A stretch of DNA of 64,000 nucleotides from Afipia sp. (GTDB taxonomy: Bacteria > Pseudomonadota > Alphaproteobacteria > Rhizobiales > Xanthobacteraceae): assembly GCA_024707075.1 (NCBI GenBank), contig JANQAK010000004.1, forward strand, positions 124,001 to 188,000. The letters are read 5' to 3'. The notes under the pieces are model-generated. The model worked only from the letters and a program-made list of their open reading frames with translations, made no database searches and had not been told where the DNA came from. A program made the position numbers and the translations under genes. Positions 25,058-33,034 of this stretch are shown here, one piece after another. The first letter of the stretch is position 1, and every line of letters starts with the position of its first letter.

Positions 25058-26106
25058 GGCAGAAGTTCCATCGGTGTCCGATCCAGCAGCCGATCGAACT
25101 CGCTCTGCAAGACGATCGGACGCGGAACGTACCGCGCGCTGCGGGACTGCGGCGTCGTCCAGTCCTGGAGGAGGGCTTCGAGGCCGTGAGCGGGCGCAAG
25201 TCCACCGGTTGGATCACGCGCGGCAATGTCGTGAAAGGACAGGGAATGTAGCCTGGTGCCAAAGTCTGCCGTCAATCTCTGACAAAATGCGGAAATGCTG
25301 TCCCGGCAGGTTTGTGCCTCGCCACTCGCCGATATCAGATCGACCTTGGTCGTGACGATCTGCACGATGGAGGTGTCATCGATGGCTCCGTTATCGAGAA
25401 GAACGCGCAAGGTTTGACGAACGGAGTGCAAAGCGCCGTGACGTTCAACCGGATCTGCGACACGGCCTCCGTCAAGCAACAAGACAACCCTGTTAGCCTG
25501 GGCGATTTCCGGCAGGTTCTTGACCTCGGCCGCATTGTCTCGGGCCTTGCGGTATGTCTCCCCGGATCGATCCGACAGCAGAAGGTCTGTGCGTTTGCCG
25601 GGATCGCCGCTTGCGACCACGGCGAAGTGGAAATACCGCAGCCCATCCTGGAGCGAGGTATGCGCGGTCTCCGGGCTCAGCCGCCCGGAATCCACGCGGG
25701 CATGGTGCGAACGGCGCTCCAGCGCCACGAGGCTGCGACTTCCCGCAAAGCCCGATCCTGCGAAATCGCCTCTCAGAAACCTGTCGTAGAGAGCGGAGAT
25801 GAGTGTGGTCTTGCCGCTGTGGCTGTCGCCGATGATGCAAACAAAGGTGCCATCCCGCCAACGCAGAAATTGATCGACGTCATCGGGCGTCAAGGCATCG
25901 CCCGCGGGAAGCTGGATGCGCTCGGCGGTAATGGCGGCGCTCTCCGTGGAATCGAGCTCGCCGTCATAGTCTTCGCTCGATTCAACGGCGTGAGTGCCGT
26001 AGTTGGGGCAAGACGCAAGCGGGTCGTGCCCGTCGGCGCATTTTCCGGTCGCTGCGACCTGACAGTCGGTTTTTCGACACGCTGTTTGCTGTACGCTGTC
26101 CGCCAT
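25054..26106 (-). CDS. Double-GTPase 2-like protein with N-terminal Cys cluster
   Basis: A 350-residue GTPase. The N-terminus carries four Cys and a His (C10, C15, C23, H27, C33), a zinc-ribbon-like knuckle seen in double-GTPase-2 proteins. Then come Walker A GDSHSGKT (93-100), the switch motif DRSGE (179-183) and TKVD (253-256), which is a normal G4 base-recognition motif. It is thus the more canonical GTPase of the pair. It is separated by nine bases from the helical gene upstream and overlaps the next gene by four bases. It probably couples recognition through the Cys knuckle to effector control. Confidence 0.75.
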   Translation of the reverse strand: MADSVQQTACRKTDCQVAATGKCADGHDPLASCPNYGTHAVESSEDYDGELDSTESAAITAERIQLPAGDALTPDDVDQFLRWRDGTFVCIIGDSHSGKTTLISALYDRFLRGDFAGSGFAGSRSLVALERRSHHARVDSGRLSPETAHTSLQDGLRYFHFAVVASGDPGKRTDLLLSDRSGETYRKARDNAAEVKNLPEIAQANRVVLLLDGGRVADPVERHGALHSVRQTLRVLLDNGAIDDTSIVQIVTTKVDLISASGEAQTCRDSISAFCQRLTADFGTRLHSLSFHDIAARDPTGGLAPAHGLEALLQDWTTPQSRSARYVPRPIVLQSEFDRLLDRTPMELLP

Positions 26107-26115
26107 GGTCGTGAC

Positions 26116-27198
26116 TCATGCCAAATCGCGCAGGAGCAACCGCTCACGGTACACTTGAACGGCAATATCTAACGGCGAAAACTGAGATCCCGCCGCAAGT
26201 CCGGTTGCCCGGGCGTAGGCCGCATGCCAGGCCTGACCGGCGCCAATTTCTTTGGCCTTCGGGAACGCGCTCAAAACAGGGCATATTTCGGAGACGTTGC
26301 CGAGTTCTTCCCCAAGATCCAAAAGATCGAGTTGATCCTGAGGAAAGGCGTCGACGACGTCGCGAATGGCGATCTTCGACGCCATGTCTTTGTTCGTCGC
26401 GGCAAGCGTTCTTTGCAAGATCGCGGCCGTTGCTGCCGGACCGGTCGCCGAACGGCTCATGTCCGCCATGTCGATGCCGGCGAGCACGGCGGCGACGCCG
26501 GGGGTGAACTCAGAGAACGGCTTATCGAGCAATCGGCTCCATCCACCAACATGCCACCACAGCATCTCCACCTCTTCGCGGAGCCTCTGCACTTCCGCGG
26601 AGAGAGAAACCGTGACCCCGAACACCTGATTGGTGAGGGACTTGGTATTCGCCGTCGCCTCGTCACTCACCTGCTTCAGGAGATTCGAGGCCTTCCCGAT
26701 TTCGGGCGCCTGGAGAAGAGCGTCAATCTCAGCCGGCAGCTTGCTCGCTGCAGGGAGCTTGATCTTTTTTGGGTCTGTTGGCGCCTGGTTGCTGGCCGCA
26801 ACCGCCTTATCCCGAAGCACGAACTTCATCGCGTCGATCAGGTCCTGCCGAACCTTTGGCTCGCGCAGGCCGCCCGCGGCGGTCGTCAGTATGGCCAACG
26901 CCGCAAAGACCTTGCCGTCGCTGGCTGCTGACTCCAGCAAGCCGGCCGCCAGAACAGCGGCCTCCCTCGCGTTATCGATCAAGGAAAAGGACGTATCGGT
27001 CTCGCCGAAGGCGTCACGAAACCAATCCGTGCCGCCGGGGACGGGGAGGCCGAAATACAGACGCACAAGGTTGATCGCGGTGGCCGGATCAATAGCCTTG
27101 CGCAGTTTGTCGAATGGCTCCTGCCGCGTCTTGAGGATTTCAGGACCGACCGACAGGCCTGCCGCCCGATAATTGTCCGCAAAATTGAATTCAGTCAC
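26116..27198 (-). CDS. GTPase-associated helical (GASH-like) protein
   Basis: A 360-residue, nearly all-helical protein without catalytic motifs. A conserved-looking end, PLDIAVQVYRERLLLRDLA, a central EVEMLWWHVGGWSRLLDKPF and a patch of Ala/Leu-rich helices match my recollection of the GASH (GTPase-associated system helical) family, which is always found with double-GTPases and GAP1. It is likely an adaptor between GTPases and effector. It starts 27 bases after the adaptor-containing frame of the metallophosphoesterase gene. Assignment rests on context as much as on sequence. Confidence 0.65.
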   Translation of the reverse strand: MTEFNFADNYRAAGLSVGPEILKTRQEPFDKLRKAIDPATAINLVRLYFGLPVPGGTDWFRDAFGETDTSFSLIDNAREAAVLAAGLLESAASDGKVFAALAILTTAAGGLREPKVRQDLIDAMKFVLRDKAVAASNQAPTDPKKIKLPAASKLPAEIDALLQAPEIGKASNLLKQVSDEATANTKSLTNQVFGVTVSLSAEVQRLREEVEMLWWHVGGWSRLLDKPFSEFTPGVAAVLAGIDMADMSRSATGPAATAAILQRTLAATNKDMASKIAIRDVVDAFPQDQLDLLDLGEELGNVSEICPVLSAFPKAKEIGAGQAWHAAYARATGLAAGSQFSPLDIAVQVYRERLLLRDLA

Positions 27199-27225
27199 GT
27201 TGCTCCCCCCATTTTCCCAGCGATG

Positions 27226-28522
27226 TCAGCGACCCTTCGCGGCCACCTCTTTGATTTCACGGTCCAGGTCGCCGACAAGCCCGCGATCACGCGCGCGCAC
27301 GAACACGCGCCTGAACCGCTCAAAGTCCGGCTGGTTAGCATCTTCCTCTTCAAGAAGATTGAGCTTGCCGGCGATTGCCGATTTCTGACTCAGCGTGAGT
27401 TTGAAAAATCGAACGCTGATATCCCGCAACGTGTCCATCGGATCGCTCCTTGCGGCTTCGGGTTTGATCGGCTCATCTGCCGCGACAGCGACAGATGGCG
27501 CAGTTGGCGCGGCGGGCGCTTGGCTCGGTTGAGGCGACGTCCAGGCGTCCAGCCGAATGCTCTGGCCAAAAAAAGTCAGAGCCGCGATGAGTCTTCGCAC
27601 GAAATTCGCCAGGCCTTTGCTGCCAGACCCTGACGTGCGAGCGAATGTTCAGCTTGCGCTCACCGTCCTGACCATCCACGCTGAGCTCGATCAGATTATA
27701 TCCCGGCTCCCAACCTGGTTCGGTCCGGTCGGGATGGGCCGCGCTGGCTGCGATACGGACCCAGTCTTGTCCCATCTCGATGCGATTGGTGTGCTCATGT
27801 CCGAACAAGTGGATCCTGGCGACGTCGTTCAAAAAGTCGCGCAACACGTCTCCCTGTCGCAACCAGTTATAAGGATGGTGGCACATGACAAGGTGCTCGA
27901 CGCCGCGCTCACGGATCAATTGTGTGCAAGCAGGGTCCACGAAGAGATCCCCGGCCTTGTCGGCGGCACTTGACACGAATGCCGAATTAAAGCCTGACAC
28001 GCGCAGAATAGAGCCATCGTTTAACACAAGATCGCGATGCGCGATGGTGCGTTCGGGTGGTAACAGGTCGCAAAAGAATTGGCCTGCAAAGGTGTTATAC
28101 GGTCCGATTGACTCGTATAACAATCGTAATGTTTCCGGGTCGCTGAGGAGGCCGCGAAGCACTCCATCCAACGCCGCCACACTCGCGCTCTTGATGTCGT
28201 GGTGTAGTGCTTGGATCAGGCGTCGTCCTGCGATGTTCCGAACAACGTCATGATTGCCGGGGATCGTGAACACCGCAGACAGCGTTGTTCCACACTGTGT
28301 GCAGAGTTTGTCGAGCCAATCCAACGCATAGGCGTACTCGTCGACGTCGCCGCCAAAGGCGATATCGCCGGACACCAGAACCGCCTCCGGCGTCGCTCCG
28401 ATTTTTTGACATTGCGCCACCGCGTCCAGCAAGAGCTCGTTGCGCAAATGCGCGTTCGGGTCCATGGCGGTGCCAACTTCGCCCTTGCGAAAGTGAATAT
28501 CCGACAGGTGAAGCAGAAGCAC
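27226..28522 (-). CDS. Metallophosphoesterase fused to a GTPase-associated adaptor domain, split by a frameshift
   Basis: The first frame (28522-27473, GTG start with an AGGGAG Shine-Dalgarno) carries a calcineurin-type metallophosphoesterase with all metal motifs: DIH (8-10), GDIAF (52-56), GNHD (89-92), CHHP and GHEHT. After residue 318 it meets seven Ts (27568-27574) and continues out of frame to a spurious end. The sister frame continues from the same run as FFGQSIRLDAWTSPQP, through a Pro/Ala linker, to a C-terminal domain (MDTLRDISVRFFKLTLSQ... ending at 27226) resembling the adaptor that links effectors to GTPase systems. With six Ts the protein would be about 431 residues. This is the probable effector; sequence error, mutation, phase variation or +1 frameshifting are all possible. 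Confidence 0.72.
27568..27574 (-). other. Seven-T homopolymer at the frameshift in the metallophosphoesterase gene
   Basis: The coding strand reads GAC followed by seven T, then GGCCAG. The upstream phosphoesterase frame and the downstream adaptor frame meet exactly here and differ by one base. It is a typical place for slipped-strand mutation, phase variation or homopolymer sequencing error. Confidence 0.8.
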
Positions 28523-28630
28523 TGATCCACTCCCTATCGCAGCGACTGCGAAGTCAATCGCGGAGAGGGTGGAGCATCAGAGCAGGCAGACTTTTTCGCC
28601 AGCAATCGCGATCCATAAAATCATCTTGCG

Positions 28631-29743
28631 TCATCCATGACCTGAAAGATTCAAGAAATATCGGGTATGCCGCAATTCGCCTGTTCTGGTCAGCGCGCCG
28701 CTCTCGACCAGATCCTGCAAATCGCGCGTCGCGGTTGCCCGCGAAGTCTTGCTGATATTGATGTAATTTTCGGCGCTAAGGCCACCCTTAAATCCGTCGA
28801 TGCCTTCCCGGAATATGCGCACGATGACCTTCGATTGGCGTCCGTTGAACCGGTCGCGGAATTTTTCGTAGAATTTCGCCTTGGCGACATAAAATTCCAC
28901 GCGCTTGAGCGTGTTGTCCTGCGCCTCAAGGATCATATTGGCGAAATAACTCATCCAGCCATCAATCGTCAGCTCTTTGTTATTTTCCTCCAATGCTTGA
29001 TAGTAGTCGTTGCGCTTGCGTTCGATCGTGTACGCGATCGCGATGAGGCTCGGCTGGCCAAGGCTCTGCGCCAGCGATTTTTCGGCGAGCGCCCGGGCAA
29101 TCCGCCCGTTGCCGTCTTCGAATGGATGGATGCACACGAAATAGAGATGCGTCAGTGCTGCTCGCGTCAGTGCGGGGAGGGCTTTTCCGCCCCCAGGGCT
29201 GGTGTCGTTGAACCACTGAACAAAGCGCTTCATCTCTTCCGGCACACGCGCGGAAGGAGGGGCCTCGAAATGGACTTTTCGTTTGTGGATCGGTCCGGAC
29301 ACCACCTGCATCGGCTCCGGATGGGTTCTATAGCCACCGATGACCTTGATCTCACCATCCCCCGCGAGCAGGGAGGCATGCCAGTCGAACATGGTCTGGT
29401 CTGTGAGAGGGACAGCAAAGCTATGGTATAAGCCTGCCATCATCTTTGAGATGCCGCGTTCTGCGGGTTTGACGCCCGGTTTCTCTGCACCGAGCCCAAA
29501 CTGGGCGCGCAGTGACGACTGCACGCTATCCCGGTTGAGGATCTCTCCCTCGATCTCCGAGGTCTTGACCGCTTCCTCACTGATCAGTTCGATCTTGAGG
29601 CTTTCCTGATCGTCGGCGCTGACATGCTTATAGGCGCCGATGAACTGGCCGGATTGCAGCAGAAAGCGTTGTTCCAAAGCCTCCAGGGGCTTGGAATCGA
29701 ACACAAAGTTCGGCCAGTTCGGATTTTCCCAGTTCCAGGTCAT
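28631..29743 (-). CDS. Fic family protein (putative AMP-transferase) with C-terminal winged helix
   Basis: A 370-residue Fic protein. The catalytic motif HPFEDGNGR is intact at about residues 206-214. A self-inhibitory helix motif, T-S-E-I-E-G (61-66), lies before the Fic core, the class II arrangement; its Glu normally blocks the ATP gamma-phosphate site. The N-terminal segment and a C-terminal winged helix-turn-helix (about 310-370, ATATRDLQDLVESGAL) match stand-alone Fic regulators. The protein may modify a target by AMPylation and bind DNA, perhaps the palindromes that overlap its own start codon. It is near the GTPase operon but separated by about 100 bases. Confidence 0.88.
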   Translation of the reverse strand: MTWNWENPNWPNFVFDSKPLEALEQRFLLQSGQFIGAYKHVSADDQESLKIELISEEAVKTSEIEGEILNRDSVQSSLRAQFGLGAEKPGVKPAERGISKMMAGLYHSFAVPLTDQTMFDWHASLLAGDGEIKVIGGYRTHPEPMQVVSGPIHKRKVHFEAPPSARVPEEMKRFVQWFNDTSPGGGKALPALTRAALTHLYFVCIHPFEDGNGRIARALAEKSLAQSLGQPSLIAIAYTIERKRNDYYQALEENNKELTIDGWMSYFANMILEAQDNTLKRVEFYVAKAKFYEKFRDRFNGRQSKVIVRIFREGIDGFKGGLSAENYINISKTSRATATRDLQDLVESGALTRTGELRHTRYFLNLSGHG

Positions 29744-29817
29744 GAGCTATAGAAATTCCATCTATAGCTCACATCTAGCACAATTATGAGCTATAGCAAG
29801 CCGATCCTATAGCTCAT
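29743..29817. promoter_or_regulatory. Duplicated palindromic operator upstream of the Fic gene
   Basis: Two inverted repeats with the same half-site. The first has arms TGAGCTATAG (29743-29752) and CTATAGCTCA (29762-29771) with a 9-base spacer; the second has arms ATGAGCTATAG (29786-29796) and CTATAGCTCAT (29807-29817) with a 10-base spacer. The four perfect GAGCTATAG half-sites lie around the start codon and promoter of the minus-strand Fic gene. The layout suits binding by a dimeric repressor, possibly the winged helix of the Fic protein itself. Confidence 0.8.
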
Positions 29818-29925
29818 CCTGGAACCCGGGCTTCCAAGGTGGGTGCTGGCGGCTGGGTTGATAGTCGGGTGCCATTCGGTTATATATCAACCTCGGTATC
29901 AACCCTAAGAATGGGCGCCAGCTCG

Positions 29926-30210
29926 ATGAACACCGAGCACGAAACACCAGAAATCCAGCCACAGGCGATGGAACTCGATCCGGTCGTACGAGCGATTGCG
30001 GAAGCGCGCGCTCGGGATGCCGGAAAGACTCTATCGGAGTACCTCTCCGAGATATTGTTAGCCCCTGCTGTGGGACATACAGGGCCTCTAGTGCCGTTGC
30101 TCATTCCGTCTGCTTCCCGCTTTGCGCGGTCGCATGTCGGACTGCCTTGGGCGGTGACAGCGGCAGCAGGGGCTCGCCCTTTGCTTCCGGCCCGGTCGAG
30201 GGGGGATTGA
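29926..30210 (+). CDS. Small hypothetical ORF overlapping the antitoxin start, doubtful
   Basis: An ATG at 29926 opens a 94-codon frame whose first ~45 residues look protein-like (MELDPVVRAIAEARARDAGKTLSEYLSEIL, helical and faintly like ribbon-helix-helix antitoxins). The remainder is of low complexity. Its stop shares one base with the antitoxin ATG (TGATG at 30208-30212), suggesting coupling. No strong Shine-Dalgarno is seen. It may be a remnant of an antitoxin gene. Confidence 0.3.
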   Translation: MNTEHETPEIQPQAMELDPVVRAIAEARARDAGKTLSEYLSEILLAPAVGHTGPLVPLLIPSASRFARSHVGLPWAVTAAAGARPLLPARSRGD

Positions 30211-31124
30211 TGGCCGTAACGCACGAAATCAGAGAGCGAGATCCAGCTCCCTTTGCTCCACGGCTGTTTCCGGAGATTGGCGGCAGTCCGGCGCTCAACC
30301 TTGTATTCGTCTTCAACTACCGGATTCAGAGTGCCGCGCTTTTGATGAGTGCGGCATTTCATGAGGCGGCTGTCGACGACTTTGATTTTGTCAGCCTGCG
30401 ATCGTCATTCAACCATCGCCGCCAAGCCAAATCCACTTGGTATCGCAGCATCGTTCACAATGTCCTGGATTGCTCCAACCAGCTACGAAATGCCCTGATG
30501 CACCACTGGACGCCAACGCCACGCGCCGAACGGTTGGCGATCGATGCGTTCGTGGTTCTTAGTGATTTGACGCCGGCAGGTACGGAGCTTCTTCGTCTCT
30601 GCCGTTATGACCGGCCGCGAGCATTTTCTGAACTCGCCAAACATATCGACTTGGCCACGAACCAGTTCCGCCTTTCCGCCGATTTGTTGGCGGAAGTTGA
30701 GGGCGCGACACGAACGCCAGAATTATCTGACAAGGAACGGTTCTCCGTGATCAGTCGCTCAGTCTTGCGGCATGCTGGCGGCAGTCTGTCACTCACCGAA
30801 GCGGCAAAATTGCTTGGCGTGACCCGGCAGGCGCTTCACAAGCGAGTCAAGCTTGGGACAGCGCTCGGGCTCATGGAGGGCTCCGAGCTGACCTTGCCGA
30901 AATTCCAGTTCGTTGGCGAAGGAAAGAAGACAAAAATTGTCGAAGGACTTGGTCCGATCGTCAAGCTTTTCGACACCGCGAAAGCCGGACGTTGGTCGGC
31001 GCTGCAGTTCCTGACCGAGCGAGATCCAAACTTGGGCAGTACGCCGAGCCAGGCGCTCCAGGATGGCAGAGCCCGCGAAGCTCTGGATGCTGCCATCGCA
31101 TACCTCGATGCAGGCGAGGTATGA
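30210..31124 (+). CDS. Xre/ParS-type antitoxin with long N-terminal extension (partner of RES toxin)
   Basis: A 304-residue protein. The C-terminal third contains a helix-turn-helix (GGSLSLTEAAKLLGVTRQALHKRV) and ends with a DUF2384/ParS-like toxin-binding region (WSALQFLTERDPNLGSTPSQ, then AREALDAAIAYLDAGEV). The preceding ~200 residues are an additional helical domain not present in typical Xre antitoxins of ~150 residues. The GTG-free ATG at 30210 has a GAGGGGG Shine-Dalgarno. It precedes the RES toxin gene by only three bases, as in Xre-RES modules in which the pair forms a complex that represses its own promoter. The extra domain could sense a trigger. Confidence 0.8.
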   Translation: MAVTHEIRERDPAPFAPRLFPEIGGSPALNLVFVFNYRIQSAALLMSAAFHEAAVDDFDFVSLRSSFNHRRQAKSTWYRSIVHNVLDCSNQLRNALMHHWTPTPRAERLAIDAFVVLSDLTPAGTELLRLCRYDRPRAFSELAKHIDLATNQFRLSADLLAEVEGATRTPELSDKERFSVISRSVLRHAGGSLSLTEAAKLLGVTRQALHKRVKLGTALGLMEGSELTLPKFQFVGEGKKTKIVEGLGPIVKLFDTAKAGRWSALQFLTERDPNLGSTPSQALQDGRAREALDAAIAYLDAGEV

Positions 31125-31127
31125 ATC

Positions 31128-31742
31128 TTGCCGCTGCCGTTCGCGCCCACGGCCCGCTTTCCTGCCGGACTGCTCCCTGAACGACTGGATGCGGGAGAAG
31201 TCATCGTGCGGGTCCATCGTGAGAAGCAGGGACCAATCTTCTTCGGCCCACCAGCAGGTAGTCCGCCGCAAAACCGCTTTGACGCGCCGAACGGAGAGTA
31301 CCAGGTTCTGTACGCAGCGGAGCGGCTTGAAGGAGCGTTTGTAGAGACGGTGCTGCGGCGGCCAGCCCACCGCATCGTGAAGCGGTCATTCATTGAGGAG
31401 CGCATGTGGTCGCCGCTACGGCTCAATCGCCCCATCGTCCTGGCTAAAATCATGGACGAGGGTTTGCTGTTTCACGGAGTCGACGCGTCCGTGAGTGCAA
31501 ATGATGACTATGGGCCGTCCCAAACACTGGCGCTGCAACTCTATCAGGATTTCCCTGAACTCGATGGGTTGGCCTATCGTTCCCGCCACAACAACGGTGA
31601 GATTTGCTACGCAATATTCGACCGGGTTCTTCCAACCGACCTAATTCAACTGGCGGGTCAACACTTCAGAGATCATCGCAAGCGTACCGACGAACTTGTG
31701 CGCCTCCACGGCGCTGTGCTTGACACGAGTCCCGATGTGTAG
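31128..31742 (+). CDS. RES-domain toxin
   Basis: A 204-residue RES-domain protein. The family blocks are visible: RVHREKQGPIFFGPP, then RFDAPNGEYQVLYAAERLEGAFVETV with the conserved Arg, Tyr and Glu, and the later LDGLAYRSRHNNGEICYAIF. RES toxins of Xre-RES modules break down NAD+ and arrest growth. Translation probably starts at the TTG at 31128, three bases after the antitoxin stop, with AGGCGAGG upstream; the ATG at 31121 is in another frame and gives a dead-end peptide. The gene appears intact. Confidence 0.85.
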   Translation: MPLPFAPTARFPAGLLPERLDAGEVIVRVHREKQGPIFFGPPAGSPPQNRFDAPNGEYQVLYAAERLEGAFVETVLRRPAHRIVKRSFIEERMWSPLRLNRPIVLAKIMDEGLLFHGVDASVSANDDYGPSQTLALQLYQDFPELDGLAYRSRHNNGEICYAIFDRVLPTDLIQLAGQHFRDHRKRTDELVRLHGAVLDTSPDV

Positions 31743-32491
31743 AGTATCGCCGCATCCAAATATCTGCGCTACATTTTGGGATACGCAGTGGGATACACGT
31801 CGATCGGGTTGATCTAAATTCGCTTGTTACTTCAATTACATGCGAATTAGTTTAAGGCGCTTCACCCGCTCCATTCCCGAAATGCCCATAGTTGCTTGCG
31901 CTTTTGCGCCGCTCCAAACCGGTGGTTCGCTGAGGTTCGGTACAACGACAGTATAACAGGCTGCATTTTCAGCGGTCAGCAGCCTGCGGCTCGTCGGCGC
32001 GCGATTCGGGATCCGCTTTCCTTCTGTCGTCGCGGCGTAGCTCACCGCGCGGCCTGACTGTGTTCTACGTGCTCGATGAGGTTGCGCTGCTCCAGCCGGC
32101 GCAGATTGCGAACCAGTGTCGTTCGCTCGAGATCGTCAGCGAGCTTGGTATTCGACGATCACTCGTTGCTTCATCGAAAAACTTGTGAGTTCGCCACCGA
32201 AGCCGGTTTCCCACGTCTGGCAAACAGCAAAGAGGTTACTTCAATCCGTCCCGTCGGACTTCCTGTGATCGAATTTCCGGAAGCTCGCCGGAAAACGCCG
32301 AGCCGGTTTTAGTCTTCTAAAGATCAAGATTGCTACATCAATTCCAAACTGGACGATGATTACAACGCGTTGGCATTGCCACATATTGCGAGCGTTATTT
32401 CAGACGCGAGTCGCCGTGCGGGACGGCAAGTTCGTGGGCCTCGCCCTTGATCAGGATACCCAGTCCGGCATGACTAAAAAAGAGTAACCGC
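31743..32491. other. Long gene-poor stretch after the RES toxin
   Basis: About 750 bases without a convincing gene. A repeated GGATAC motif lies at 31779-31796. Short frames (for example 31836-32045 minus) show no recognisable protein. A half-site TTCTAAA at 32315-32321 resembles one arm of an iron-control element, but the other arm is missing. The region probably marks the right edge of the accessory island; I saw no attachment-site repeat. Confidence 0.4.
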
Positions 32492-32557
32492 ATGGCTGAG
32501 CCATGTGCTCACACCCACCCCGGCATGATCGGAAAAGAGTGCCGCATGGCTGAGCCA
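32465..32557 (+). repeat. Tandem duplication (55-base period) covering the start of the DUF2023 gene
   Basis: Two copies, beginning at 32465 and 32520, each contain CCGGCATGA, an AAAAGAGT core and CCGCATGGCTGAGCCA. Each copy supplies an ATG-GCT-GAG-CCA start and the two starts (32492 and 32546) are in the same frame, so the duplication adds 18 residues if the first is used. Confidence 0.85.
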
Positions 32558-32980
32558 GTTGTTCTGATCGGGGAGGCCATTCGGCCTCTCTCGTCCATGC
32601 CCCGCCGGCCCGCCGATGCGGTGCCGGTGCTGCGGCTCTTCCATCATCACGTCTACGAATACAGCCGGGGTGTTCGTGCCCTGTTCCTGATGACCATCAG
32701 CCGCCGGGAACTGGCGCTGGTGATCGGCAAGCTGGAGGCGCAGGGCATTCATCACTTCGTGCAGGACGTCAGCCCGGTCAAGGTGAACCTTTTCTTTGGC
32801 CGGCCTGCGTTCGTCGCCGTGGCGCGTGCCTTTGTGACGCGTCCGCTTAACGCCCTCACGGCGGAGGAGGACTTCATGCTTGGCACGCTCCTCGGCTACG
32901 ACCGCGAGCAGCAGTGCCGCCGATTTCTCGCTCGCTCCGGGCGGAGCATGCCGGAGGAACTGCCTCTGGCGGCGGAATGA
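32546..32980 (+). CDS. DUF2023 family protein
   Basis: A 144-residue protein from the ATG at 32546, with the DUF2023 core: RLFHHHVYEYSRGVRALFLMT, then VIGKLEAQGIHHFVQDVSPVKVNLFFG. The family has a structure from Porphyromonas but no known function. An in-frame ATG at 32492 in an upstream tandem copy of the start region gives an 18-residue longer variant. It converges on hutX, so a link to haem or iron use is suggested by position only. Confidence 0.72.
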   Translation: MAEPVVLIGEAIRPLSSMPRRPADAVPVLRLFHHHVYEYSRGVRALFLMTISRRELALVIGKLEAQGIHHFVQDVSPVKVNLFFGRPAFVAVARAFVTRPLNALTAEEDFMLGTLLGYDREQQCRRFLARSGRSMPEELPLAAE

Positions 32981-33034
32981 CGGAGGATGGCGCTAGCCGT
33001 CTACGGCGCGTACTCTGCCGATATTCGTTCGTGC

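Noticed and set aside
31779..31800. GGATAC repeats as an integration attachment site
   Set aside because: The repeats are short, and no matching copy or tRNA end was found at the other side of the island.
32308..32321. TTCTAAA as an iron-control (Irr) element upstream of the DUF2023 gene
   Set aside because: Only one arm of the palindrome matches; the other arm reads GGTTTTA, so the site is not supported.
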